Source: Auriscalpium vulgare (taxonomy: Eukaryota; Basidiomycota; Agaricomycetes; Russulales; Auriscalpiaceae). From it: a stretch of DNA of 64,000 nt. The notes under the pieces are model-generated. The model did not search any database, had not been told where the DNA came from, and was given only the letters and a program-made list of their open reading frames with translations. The stretch lies in assembly GCA_019915015.1 (NCBI GenBank), contig JAHBBC010000034.1, positions 248,001 to 312,000 on the forward strand, in the 5' to 3' direction. This document shows, piece by piece, positions 21,687 to 33,300 of the stretch. Position numbers and translations under genes: made by a program. Numbering within the stretch: the first letter of the stretch is position 1; every line of letters starts with the position of its first letter.

Positions 21687-22250
21687 GTCCACTGTCGTCG
21701 GGTCGGTGATTATGCAGTATCTTGCAGTATGCGCGCGTCTGCGGCGAGTTTAGCTTGACATTTCGTGCATAGCCATGCGAGCGCACCTGTTTCGTACGTG
21801 AAGAAGATTCTCGTGTCTGCCCAAACAACATTGCCTGGCCTCCGAGCCAACTCCGAGCAAGAGCGTCGCCGTCGATCGGCCTTCACGTCGTTTGCGTTAT
21901 AACCAGGACAATCCCTCCTACAGCCCGCAGGGACCTCGCCGGATTGTACAAAGGCAACAAAGAGCATGCCAGAGACTGGATTCAAGCAACCAGAAGCACC
22001 GCCGTGGAGGTACCACATCATGATCGATCAGAGACTGACCGTTGGTTGTCGGCGTCACAAATTATACCGCCCCTTTGCGTTCTCATACTCATAGCAGGGC
22101 CAGTGGTCAGAAGCAAAGAACGTGAAGAGGCAGTGAGTCGCCAGAAGACCAAAGCCGAAACTTGGAACCTACTTAGAACTAGTACTCAGAACCTACTTGG
22201 AACTTGGAATTTTGGAACTCGAAGACAAGACCTAGTGCGAGGTTAGGGTC
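21687..22250 (-). pseudogene. Decayed copy of the GH31 gene 5' end
   Basis: The segment aligns with 16969-17436: the end of exon 2 (GTCGGGTCGGTGATT), the first intron, the exon-1 segment coding CPGYNA and TYETGA, the leader (GACCGTTGGTTG) and the distal promoter (CCTAGTGCGAGGTTAGGG). It carries many substitutions and indels, the exon-1 frame is broken, and the TATA position reads CTCATAG. The rest of the enzyme is absent. It lies upstream of gene A and downstream of gene B, and points to an old tandem duplication of a block containing GH31 plus a repeat-exon gene. Confidence 0.85.
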
Positions 22251-23017
22251 TGTGATCGGGCGTGTCAGTCACTCAGTGTGTTACCACTGTTTGTACTACC
22301 GGCTGATCGACTATCATCGGCCCCGTTCGTTCAGTCTGCTTCCAGGAGACTACCACTGTTTAATGTTATACCACTGTTCAGTGTTAGGTTGCACTGGCAA
22401 CTTGCAAAGCGGACCAGCGGCGAGCTATTTGAGAACAGACCAACGACTTTCAGACGCCCTTAAGGAATCGAAGAGGTTGACGTCCGTCCAGCCTAGACAC
22501 TGTACTGCACTTCAAGGTCGACGACGGGAGCTGAGCGAGAGCATGATGAGCGCTGCCAAGCGCGCGCGACGTTGCACAAAGTTTACCTCGATGCAACGGT
22601 ATGTATCAGAAGGACCATCGATCGTGTGAGCTGATGTCCGGGGTGGAGAATTGACAAATTCCCGCAGGACACACCCAAGCCGGGGCCCGACCTGGCCCGA
22701 CTCTAAATAGTATCAATGTGATGGCGACAGCCACACACGAGATCCCCTGAAATCGTCTGAGTCAGTAGAATTAGAGGCTGATCTGGCCACAGTAAATCAG
22801 GCAATGCCAATGGGTGAAGGCCCAGCTAGTCCGTGACGTACGATCATTCCAAAGACTGCCGAGCTCCAAAACACTCTTTGCATTTCTGTCAGAAGCGAAC
22901 TACGGCAGAAATCGAACATAACACCAAGTACATCCCAAATTAGAGTATGCGTGCTCCTGAGGCGGAGTTGGTCGTGAAGCAGATTACTCGTCGTCAATAT
23001 TGCATGCAAAGCAACAC
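22251..23017. other. Spacer between the GH31 relic and gene B
   Basis: Only the 3' flank shared with gene A (from about 22862) is recognisable. No gene is seen in the rest. Confidence 0.5.
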
Positions 23018-24913
23018 TTAGTCGAGGTCATCGAAAGCGCGGCCGGAGAGGAGAGCAGCGGTGATCAGCTGCTCGGGCGTGATCGCGCGGCGCCTGCGAA
23101 TGTGTCAGCACAAAAATCGAGGAAGAGGAAGAGGGGTGCATGAGCGACTTACTGCGCAGGTGCGGCAGCGTCATCCGACTTGCCAACGCCGAAAAGCTTC
23201 CCGAGGCCGCTGATGAGGGGATCGACGAGGGCCGAAGCGCCAAGGGACACAGCGGTGCCGATCAAGCCCTTCGAGGTGGAGCTAAGAGCGCGCCTTGGAG
23301 AACCTCTCATCAGAGCCAGCGTGCAAGCGCATACTAATGCACATACCTCTGGTCACCCTCCGAGGACAGGAAGTGCGTGAGCGCAACGACCTCGTCGGCA
23401 GTCAGGGCCTGGCGCCTTGAAAAGAACAAGTCGTCAGAAACACCGCATCTGTGAATACGGGATATGATACAACTTACTTCTGGTTGCCCTGCGAGGACAG
23501 CAACTGCGTCAGCGCAACGACCTCCTCGGTAGTGAGAGGCTCGGCCTGGCGCCTACAAATGACAGCGGTCAGAGACAATAAACCCACATTAATGCGGATG
23601 CACTCACTTCTGGTTGCCTTCCGAGGACAGGGAGTTAGTGAGCGCGACGACCTGGTCGGCGGTCAGACCGCGCCTGAAAATAAGAGGCTGTCAGAGCCAG
23701 CAGCCTATGCACGAGTATGCATGCACTTACTTTTGGTTGCCCTCCGAGGACAGGATGTTCGTGAGCGCAACGACCTGGTCGGCAGACAGAGCGCGCCTGG
23801 AAGAATAGGCTATCAGAGTCAGCATATGAGCAAATACATGTGTGCTCACTTCTGGTTGCCCTCTGAGGACAAGAAGTTCGTGAGCGCGACGACCTGGTCG
23901 GCGGTCAAAGCACGCCTGGAGAAAAAGGAAACATCAAAACCAGCTGACGCGCACGAGTACGCATGCACTTACTTTTGATTGCCCTCCGAGGACAGGAAGT
24001 TCGTGAACGCGACAACCTGGTCAGCGGTCAGAGCGCGCCTGAAAATCAAACGCCGTCAGAGCCAGCGGACGAACGAGTACATATGCACCTACTTTTGGTT
24101 GCCCTCCGAGGACAGGAAGTTCGTGAGCGCGACAACCTGGTCAGCGGTCAGAGCGCGCCTGAAAATAAAACGCTGTCAGAGCCAGCGGACGAACGAGTAC
24201 ATATGCACCTACTTCTGGTTGCCCTCCGAGGACAGGAAGTTCGTGAGCGCGACGACCTGGTCGGCGGTCAGAGCGCGCCTGGAAGAATAAGTCGGTTATC
24301 AGAGTCAGCAGATTAACAAATGCATGTACTCACTTCTGGTTGCCCTCCGAGGACAGGAAGTTTGTGAGCGCGACAACCTCGTCGTCTGTCAGAGCGCGCC
24401 TGGAAGAATGGGCCGTCAGCACCAGTACACGCACAACTATATGCACTTACTTCGAGGAGTTATCCGAGCTGTCCCCTACACCGAACAGCTTGCCGAGGCC
24501 GGCCACGGCGCCAGAGGCAAGGCCGCCCACAGCGCTGGTCTTTAGGACGGTGCCCAGGCTGTCCTCGGTCGCACCAAGGAGCGAGCCGATGATGCTCTTG
24601 CGCACCTCGAGTTCGCGGCGCTGTGCGGCGGCAGACTTGTCGTCTCCACCACCGAGCAGGTGCTCGATCAAGGGGACGGCAGCACCACCGAGGAGGCCGG
24701 TGCCGAGGGTCTTCGCGGCGCCGAGTAGGTTCAGCGCGCGCTCGTCAACGTCGTGGGGGACACGCGCATCGTACTCGCGCTCGCTAGAATCACAGCCCGT
24801 CAGCAAATTTGCTGTGGGGGGATCTGGAGGTGGACGTACAAATTGGGAGCAGCGATGGCGGGGGAGGCAGCCGCGGCGGCGAGGATAACAGCAACGAGAG
24901 TGGAGGAATGCAT
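23018..24913 (-). CDS. Secreted repeat-exon protein B (unrecognised family)
   Basis: Thirteen exons, 5' to 3': 24840-24913, 24451-24783, 24334-24399, 24213-24278, 24093-24158, 23973-24038, 23850-23915, 23731-23796, 23608-23673, 23478-23552, 23347-23415, 23153-23293, 23018-23093. They give 409 residues. The architecture is that of paralogue A: signal peptide, Gly/Leu-rich segment, module array, GLGKLFGVGKSDD segment, conserved tail. Here nine modules stand in place of three. Seven are exactly 66 nt and the last two are 75 and 69 nt. Every module exon begins with the last base of a codon and ends with its first two, so exons can be gained or lost without a frame change. Module consensus is ALTADQVVALTNFLSSEGNQ. 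Donors are GTGAGT, GTAGGT or GTAAGT. Confidence 0.82.
23608..24399 (-). repeat. Tandem array of about 120-bp exon-plus-intron units
   Basis: Exon starts at 23608, 23731, 23850, 23973, 24093, 24213 and 24334 give steps of 119-123 bp. The duplicated unit is a 66-nt exon plus its 53-57-nt intron. Neighbouring units near 23973-24278 are almost identical including the intron, which implies recent unequal exchange or slippage. Confidence 0.9.
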
Positions 24914-25119
24914 TGTTGATGATGAGATGTAAAGAGATCTGAAGCTTGGGATGATGCAAAAGGTGCGCAAAGAGTGGCTCGGGAATGAACAAAGGACGTG
25001 AAGGCTATGCGCTCGTCAGTGTCTGACAGCATTGTAGAGGGAGAGATACACGCACCAACCAGTACCTAGGAAGTAGTCGAAGTGAGCAGAGCTGGAGATT
25101 AACCATCGCGATGGGTGTG

Positions 25120-25127
25120 CTTTATAG
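25120..25127 (-). promoter_or_regulatory. TATA box of repeat-exon gene B
   Basis: CTATAAAG on the minus strand within a promoter block shared with gene A (flanking GGAGATTAACCATCGCGATG is close to the same segment at 21430). The leader has an upstream ATG at 25032 that opens a short frame overlapping the main start out of frame. Confidence 0.65.
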
Positions 25128-25495
25128 GCGATTCCTGGAGCAGGGCAGCCTGGGTACCCCCATCACATCAAAGAGAACCGCACAGGCAGATGGATCCCGG
25201 CGCCGCGAGTGTTCGGCGTGACAGGTGTTAGTCCACATTCCGCGTGTTGCTGGGTGCTAGACTCTAGTTGTCGCCGTGTGCACTGGCAGCGTCGCCGCGT
25301 CAGAAAGCGTTAGCCAAAGACAACCCCAGTGCGCAGGATGAAAAAATGTCAAGTTAGGGAGCAGGGCCCCATGCCACCGTGACCGAGGGGATGGGGGGTC
25401 ATGGTGGGAGCTGAGGTGAGAGGCGCCTAGTACAATCATATTCGCGTTTGTATAGAGCCAGATTCCCGGGTTCAATCATGCAAGCGTTGCACATT
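25128..25495. other. Spacer upstream of gene B
   Basis: No coding sequence or repeat that I can support. Confidence 0.4.
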
Positions 25496-26646
25496 CGCAT
25501 GATCATGGTAGACCGGTGACCGTCTGTCCGGCGACAACGAGATGGGGAGGGTGTTGTCGCCAGACAGACCGGTCGAACTGAGTTTAAATCTCTATGAAGC
25601 GCGTGCTACCATAAAAGGATACCCGGCCCGCTGACGGGCCTGAGGTCCGCCAGGACCGCCGCGACGCGTCTCCGTTCGCTACTGCTATGACAGGCTACAG
25701 CCCCCGCACCGCCTCTATCAGCACGTCTAGACCTTCCTGAAGCTCATTCAGGCCATATATGAGTTGTCAGACTCAGATCTATGGCAGAATGCTACACAGC
25801 TCATAGGCTCTCGACTTGAGCCACTCGACCACGCGCTGATGAACGGTGCCGTGACAGACTCTAGACTCGGCAGATACAGAATGTCTTGAACCAGAGACAT
25901 CTCTTCGGAGACAATGCGTTCGACAGCGACGATCACATGGGGCTTCATCCACGTCCTCATTTTGTCCGAGCCTCGCGGGTCTTGCATGACCGTGTTGAGG
26001 AAGTGATCGAGGCCGGTACCACTGTGTGCGGAACATATCTCCAAGTGCGGTGGATGGATCTGCTAGCCGAGTCACAAGGTCGAGTGGAGAGAGGCATGCT
26101 GCGAGTGCTGGCAGAAGGGGTATAGATCGAGATGAGTGGCCGGGTGGAAGGCGGGTGTGTGAAGTTGGGAGTACCGAATACTTCTGAAAGCGGTGAGGGA
26201 AACACGTTCCAAAAACCAGGAAGTAATATAGGAGTCTCTTGCGGGGTGTTAGTGAGCTATAGAGTCAACGGAAGGGGAGATAGAGGTTGAAATGTTGGGA
26301 ATGGTGCTGCTGCCTCAAAGTCAACGAGAACTCCATTGAATTGTCCCTTGGCACGCTTTCTCGGGCGTGAAGATGCACCAGAAGCTTCTTCAATGTGTCG
26401 TTTGTTGCTTAAAGGGGTATATGGCAACATCTGGGTATACAGCGAGGAGGTATGTGCTGAGAGGTGGAAGCGACACGTCGTGTCTGCGGGGCGCGCGCGT
26501 CGGTCCGTCCCCGGTCCGGGTATCCTTTTCCGGTAGCACGCGCTTCATAGGGATTCAAACTCAGTTCTGCCAGTCCGTCTGACGACGATTCCTCCCCCTC
26601 TCAACATCGTCGTCAGTACGGCTGGTTACGAGTCTATGATCATGGC
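25496..26646. mobile_element. Candidate non-autonomous inverted-repeat element
   Basis: The left end (about 25498-25640) and right end (about 26490-26646) are inverted copies: GAACTGAGTTTAAATCTC, TATGAAGCGCGTGCTACC and AAAGGATACCCGG on the left recur, with few changes, as the reverse complement on the right. Both outer edges carry a GATCAT motif. Each end also folds into its own hairpin: 25518-25538 with 25553-25574 on the left, and CTGACGACGAT with its complement (26581-26619) on the right. About 0.8 kb lies between; a 98-residue minus frame there has no recognisable domain. No target duplication is evident. It could be a MITE-like DNA element or an inverted pair of older repeats. Confidence 0.5.
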
Positions 26647-27626
26647 GGCTTATAACTTCTGACCGGGATGCTGACCATTGGCAAACCGAGACAAATTTTT
26701 TCCTGACAGTGAAGATAAGTACATTATTGCCATGAGAGGATCGTGTCTGCTGAGCTGTTCTCGGGCAACTGCCACCTCTAGGCTCTTCGACGACTCCTCA
26801 ACGCTGTCACGGCCCCCACCGGGAAATAGGTCAGTACCGCGAGTCTATTGTGCACTGCACGTCGAATTCCGCTTTGAAGAATCCCATCAAGTCAAGATGC
26901 GCAATACGCGGTACCCCTGCCAACGTGATCAGGCTTTGCCAAGCTGGCATGCATCAGGCGAGTGAATGCTACTTCGTGGACTTGTGATTTTCGCCGGTGC
27001 TCACAATCATGTTTAGCTGCTCGCTGTCTAGGCTACGCCATCTATCATGCATCAGAGCTGAGCTATGGCTAGCCGACTTGACTACGGTGGGAATTAACCG
27101 GTAGCTTGAGTAATTACAGACAGCCGCAAGACAGCCGCTATGAGAGATATAGCCCGAGTCGAGACCGAGTTGAGGTCACCGTGCACAGGAGGTGAAGACA
27201 TGCCTCGCATAAGTACCTTGCGCTTTCAGGCTTCAATGCCTTGCCGGTTCAATACACTCCTCGAGGCTAATGATCAACGCCGGAGAATGACCCCGAATAT
27301 CTGCCTCCGCTAGTAGTCACGTTGATGCCGCTGCAAGGTTGCGCGCAATACCGCAGGACTGGGCGCGACGCAGCGCATCTGGAGAATCGAGTCCAGGAGC
27401 TGCGACAGTTGGGCGCGATGATGTCAGGCGACTAAACGTAAGGCATGAAAGCGGCATTAATGGGGTGGAGGATACACACCTTCGGCTGGATTGCGATGTG
27501 GGCCAGTCACACGTGTGGAATTTCCGGAAGACCCTTCGGGCCGTGTGTTCGCAAACCGACGAGAATGCACAAGCAACCATATCACATTCAGCTGGGCATC
27601 TATGTTATAAATGAAGAGAAACCCCC
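26647..27626. other. No feature seen
   Basis: Short frames only. I see no motif, repeat or RNA gene. Confidence 0.4.
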
Positions 27627-28920
27627 TCAGCCCGTGATGCGGATGACGACCTTTCCTACGTGCTGTCCGCTTTCAAGATATTCAAAAGCCTCCACCGCCT
27701 CGTTGAAGGGGAACACCTTGTCAATGTATGGTTTCAGTTCTTTGGTCTCGAAGAACCGCAGTAGGTTTTCGAATAGTTGTTTTGAACCGACATTGATACC
27801 ACTATGACAACGCACATTAGAACGGTTTTACTAGCTGATTCTCGTGAGGGCATGGAGGTTTCTCACCGAAGGGTGCACCCCGAGAATATTGCAAGAAGGG
27901 GCACATCAGGATATTCCTTGGGTTTCCCGCCCAGGAAGCCGATCGCGCTGATCGTGCCGCCTCGAACTACAGCATTGAAAGAGCGCTGTATATCGTTTAT
28001 GCCAACGTTATCGAATATGTGGTCGACTCCGCGTCCATTCGTCAACTAAGTCGGAGATGAATGAGTAGTCCAATTCCGGTCATGCAAGATGTACCTCTCG
28101 GGCGACCTTGTCCCAGTCCGGAGTCTTCTTATAGTTGATGATATAATCGGCGCCGAGCGTCTTCGCGACCTAAGGTGTGTTAGTTGTCGATGTCGAAAAA
28201 CATCGAAAAATATGGTAGTCTCACTTCAAGTTTCTCGTCGGAAGACGACGTAACAAGGGTCTGGAGAGTCTGATGGGCGATGATCGCACAGACTAGAAAA
28301 ATTGTACATGCCTTCGCTCCGGCGGCATGGGCAAGAAGAAGGCCGAACATCGACACCCCACCGGTTCCCTGGAACAACACCGTTTGGCCAGGCATGAGGG
28401 GCAGCCCGCCGTACAGAGCGTTCCAGGCTGTGACGCCGGCAGTTGGGAAGCACGAAGCCTCTTCATAGCTGAGATGCGTGGGGATATGTAATAGGGAGAG
28501 TCCGGGGAGAACGATATATTCTGCCAGGCCGCCGTCAATACCCCAGCCCAGTGAATCTAATTGCAACGTCAAAGGCGTCGAGAGAATAACTTCAAAGCAC
28601 GCACCGCCGACTGTCGTCGGATTCCCGTAGATGTTATTCTGGTCAGAGATAGACACGACTCGGTCTCCCTTCTTGAAGTCACCCACGGCCTCTCCAGCGG
28701 ACACGACCTCACCCGCCAAGTCGCCAGCAGGGATGACATCAGCCTTGATAGATACTCCGTACGCATTCGTGGAGATCACGATATCCCGATAATTCAACGA
28801 GACGGCATGGATGCGGACGAGCACTTCGTGGGCTCTAGGTGTTGGGATAGCCGCCTGCCCGCGCACAATACCACGGGGTCCTTGACCGGGATTCTTCAAA
28901 CGATAGACAGTTTGCAACAT
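27627..28920 (-). CDS. MDR-family zinc-type alcohol dehydrogenase-like oxidoreductase 1
   Basis: Six exons, 5' to 3': 28605-28920, 28312-28556, 28225-28260, 28095-28169, 27867-28045, 27627-27801. They give 341 residues. An ADH-type GroES-like domain (PRAHEVLVRIHAVSLNYRD, IPAGDLAGEVVSAGEAV) is followed by a Rossmann domain with GTGGVSMFGLLLAHAAGA, SSSDEKLEVAKTLGADYIINY and GVDHIFDNVG. The protein probably reduces or oxidises an aldehyde, alcohol or quinone with NAD(P)H. I do not see a structural-zinc cysteine cluster. Intron 2 needs a GC donor (AAG|GCATGT) with acceptor CCAG|ACC; no GT donor fits the frame. The same is true in the paralogue at 34.5 kb, which has identical exon lengths. The pair arose by duplication and is now separated by a hAT transposon. 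Confidence 0.88.
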
Positions 28921-30129
28921 GTGTCGGAGCAGAGGAAGAATGAGGCTGATAGAAGTGGTGTCGGTCCCAATCCTTAAATGCTTGAAGAAATGAGCTCTTC
29001 CCATGGCGCCCGATTCGGCTTCTGATTGAGTCAGAGAGTCAGCGGTACATGGCGATAGGCGTTAAGCTGCTGATATATGAATGACATGGATCATGGAAAT
29101 CGGGTGCGAGCGCACAATTCATGAGTGGGGCGCCGTGAATGCAGCGCGCTCCGAGTAACTGTAGAATTGAAGCCATCGCAGATCGTGCAGATCGCACTTG
29201 TGAAGCCATCGCGACAGAAAATGCGTCTGGGTTATACTCAGAGAAGACGTTATTGTTAGGGGAATTCCGCATGAGCGTGCGGTCCACTGCCCTGGGAGCT
29301 CGCCATGCTGTCCTTAGCGCCCGAATGCAGAGGGTGTCAGATTGTATTATGGGTGGTGCTGTGAGCTTGGCGTGTACATTGAGGAGTGGTGGACTTTGGT
29401 ATTGTTGGCATATGCGGGAGCGATGGTCTATCGCGCCAGGATACAGACGAAAGAGAGAATATTGGCAATGGGGAAGGTGAATCTGCGATGGAGGGATCAG
29501 TTTGACACTGCAGTGATGTGATTGCATGTTTACCGTGCGATGAAGAAGAAATGTATAATGAGAGCCTTGCTGCGCGCGATCTCGAAGCGCGAACAACATT
29601 TGCGACATCTAGGGCTGACGGTCTGGGATGCAATCCAGTCGGCCGAGCTGCAGGCGAAGCTTATGGGCCGAGGTTGGGTGGATGCGGGGCACAATGCGGA
29701 AGAGGGGGCGCTGGGCGATGGGAGTCAATGCCTTGCAGACGAAGGCGCATGCACGCAGAGTGGTCTAGTTGACGGCGTCGTACTGGGATAACCGGTATTT
29801 CCATTCAACAATTGTGATGTGTAGAGCGATGTATGATTTAGCGCGGCTGATGGGGACGGTCGTCACCGTTGATGACTGCGGAACTGAGCTCAACAGGTGA
29901 GCAGTTGGCCGAGGAGTACTGTACGAGGTAAGCAATGTCAATACGCGCGGCATTCAATGGTGTAAAGAACACAAGGCTCAAGCCACGCACCAAGATCGGG
30001 CTTTCACGAAGCAGTTGAGATTGTCCAAGCAGTGGAACTGCATCAAAAATGTCAGGAGAAAGAGAGGATCAGTGGATTGCGGATGAAGAACGTGCTGAGG
30101 CTCGTCGTCGTTCAGCAACGGATGCGTCA
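28921..30129. other. Spacer between MDR gene 1 and the hAT element
   Basis: Includes the MDR-1 promoter. Frames at 29139-29480 and 29522-29791 show no recognisable domain, and I do not call them. Confidence 0.4.
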
Positions 30130-30341
30130 CTGTCAGATAGTGTTGCCGCAAAGCAAAGCAAAGCAAACTTGAGGCGGCTTATGTAATGTTTTAAAGCAAC
30201 CTCGAAGCGCTTTAAGGCAGCCCGCCCCAGGCCACGAGTTGGTCACGAGTGCTGCAAGCAACGTTCGCAAACGCGCATTGGAGGTATAGCAGATCAAATG
30301 AGTACAGTGACACATTAAACATAGATATGATTGTATACTAC

Positions 30342-33300
30342 TTAGACTCGTGTATCTACCGCGCCGTTGATGAGGTTCGAGAGCTTCTCAATGTCGCCTT
30401 TCTCCATTAAATCCCGCAAATTCTCAACAGGAATGTCAACCATATAAATATCGTCGTTACCCGGGACCCAGTCATCCCCAAAGTCAAGCCGGTCCGCACG
30501 AAAGGAGAACTTGAGAATCTGAAGGACTTCCATCATGTATGGCGACAGATTCGAGCGTCGCAGTGCATCCGTCTCTTTACTGGATGAGAAAACGCGTTCA
30601 CAAGGCACAGCCGAAGCCTGTGCGGGCAGAACATCGAGTGCGACGCGATAGAGGAGGGGATAGTCGCCCTTTCGGACCTAATCTAGTATGAGCACCTTGG
30701 TGATCTCAAGCAGACAAGCCACGCACCTGCCAGAACTGGATGAGATCCAGGTCATCGGCATCATCGACAACAAGGCCATCAGACTCGTATCGTCGCAGTT
30801 CTTGATCGACAATGGCACGGGCGCGGGCCTCCTTAGCGGTCTCGGACAGAGGCTCGCAGCTAGCGGTGGCAGGGTCAGTGTCGGCGACGGACGACTCATC
30901 GGTGTTGCGGGAGCTCTCTCGCATGAGCCGACGGAGCTGTGAAAGGCCAGCATTTTGATGATGGGCAGCGGTGGATGCTGTTGTGTGTTTGACAGGGAGG
31001 ACACCAGGATCAGCCTCGGAGGTAGTCGGTGATGACGAGGACATCATTGCACGCTGATACTCGAGCATCTGCACATCAAGCATTAGTTGAAGAGGACTCC
31101 GATGAAGTAGAAGACAGCTTACGCTATTGTGGATTTGCTCACGAGCTCGTACATATTCGGCATCGGTCCAGTGTTCCTTGATCCAGGTCATTTTGATGGT
31201 GGGATTCAGCACTATAACATGCATGTCAGACAATCGGCGACAGAGAGACGGATGTGACTTACTCATTGCGAGAATATATATGTCGTTGCCCCTTGATTTT
31301 TCGAAGTACTTCTCAAGCTTGCTAATAGCGGCTTCGATGCCATGCGCGATCCGACTGAGTTTTCCATCCCGGTGCATCTTCAATGTGACCAGTAGATCCT
31401 CGTACACAGGGAGGACAACGGAGAGTGTTGGAGTCTTTTCGGCGGATACCAACTCTTGAACCCGATGTGGCCACATAAGGAAGTCGCGGATGTCGGCGAG
31501 CACGTTCAGATCAATATTGTTAAGCCGATGTTGCTCGAGCGCGCTGTTGTCCTCTTGATCAAGGAAGTTTGTGATAGCCTGAATAAAGAAGTAAGTGTGC
31601 TGCTCCGCCTCAGGTGACAATGCACGCACCGGATACAGCTCCAGGACGCGGTCTATCATGATGTACGTTGTTGACCAACGGACATCCATATCCTTGGTCA
31701 GCTCGATGACCCGTAGCCCACCGTCACCGAATAGGCCTGCTTTGTTACCCGATCGTATGACATTTTCGAAGCGCTCCCTTCGCTGACCCGATGCACGTAT
31801 AGCGCCCACAAGTGAGCGCGCAGATGATACAACGTCGTTGCCGAGAACGCTGCCGTACTCGTTGTCGAACGCGAACAGGGCCGGGTCTTCACTGAGCCGC
31901 AGGGCATCCGTCTCGAGCTGTTCTTCGGAACGGGAAGGCACTGCTGTGAGTTCTTTCAATCCACTTTGGACTGCAATGTTCACGACATGTGGAAAGCAAC
32001 TGCGGTAACGTATGAGACGCGGCAAAAAGAAAGACAAGGGACCAGCGTACCAAATACGGTTCTTCTCAGCATCAAATTGAATCCCACGCGCGCGAAGGAT
32101 GCGCGCCAGCTCGGTCATCATTGCTGCACAGGTTGATGCATTGTCGAGTGTGATCATCCCAATCTGTCAAGAAAATAGATCAATCAGGTACACCGCTGCA
32201 CGATACAGGCAGTACTTACACGATGCGCAACACCAAACTCATCCAGGACCTCCACAAAGTGACGGGCAAGATTTGCACCCGTATGGCTGCCTTGGATATG
32301 TCGAAATGCGATAAGCCGTGATTTGAGTACAATATTGCCGTTGGGCTGTCGCGAGCAGTAATGGACAGTGATCGCCATGTAGCCGCCTAGGTTCCGCCGT
32401 GACCACATATCACTTGTGTAGGACTGGCGACCGACCGCGTTCTAGGCAATCATCAGCAATGAGAATTTGGACAGACAGACGTCGTGCAACATACCTGCAC
32501 ATCCCGGATGAGCTCCTCGTACTCAATCTTGAAACGTGCTATGATAAGCTGGGTAACCTTCGTCCTATGCGGAAGATCACGTTCGTCGAGGTCGGTGCCT
32601 ATGTAGAGTAAGAGATCGCGTAATTCGGGCGAGTCGACGACATTGATAGACTAGGTAGTAGGTCAATGGTCAGACGGCGCTTCAGAAAATCACGGCCTCA
32701 AGACTTACTTGATCGTCGACAGCAATCCAGCGTATCAGACGCTCGTAGAATCCATCCAGGGTAATAATCCTAGGACACTTGTCCTTCGAGTTCGGCTCGG
32801 ATTCCGACGCTGCAGATGGTCCACCCGCCTTGTCCCAGCCTTTCAGCTTCTCCGACAAGACAGCCTGATCGTAAATGGTCTTGTGGTGCTTGATCAAGTG
32901 CCGGCGTATAACAGACGTCTGCGTGTTTGTATTGCTCCATGTCTGCCATTTACTAGGGAAACTGGAATCCATATTAGCTCACAGAACAAAAAGGACGATT
33001 GGAATCCTTACGGGCATAGACGACAACCAACAAACTTCGCTTTAGGACGGGTCTTGATGAGCGGCTCCATCTCCGGCAGGGATATGGGAGGCTCTTGCGA
33101 GTCTAACGGACGCACGAAATACCAAACGTCTGTCGCGAGCGCCGTCGAGTCCTTTGACTTGCGCAGTAGCGACTTATATTGGGCGGGAGTCGCCGAACTT
33201 GCCCCTGCAGGTGTCGGCACTGCCCCGACGTTGAGTGCAACCGGAGGTCCGACACCGTATACACCCTGCGGCGGGGGTGCAAGACTCGTCGCGGGGATGA

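Noticed and set aside
23608..24399. Evenly spaced repeats that resemble a CRISPR array
   Set aside because: The repeated units are spliced coding exons with conserved GT/AG borders and phases, the spacing sequences are introns similar to each other, and the genome is eukaryotic.
25468..25480. GGTTCAATC-like B box suggesting a tRNA gene
   Set aside because: No matching A box, acceptor stem or cloverleaf can be folded around it.
25580..25612. tRNA-like tail (GAGTTTAAATCTC ... GTGCTACCA)
   Set aside because: The T-arm pairs only over three bases, no anticodon arm is found, and the inverted copy at 26.5 kb pairs worse. It is at most a decayed tRNA-derived repeat.
25748..26205. Minus-strand frames inside the inverted-repeat interval as a transposase
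   Set aside because: No DDE motif, zinc finger or recognisable family, and the frames are short and overlapping.
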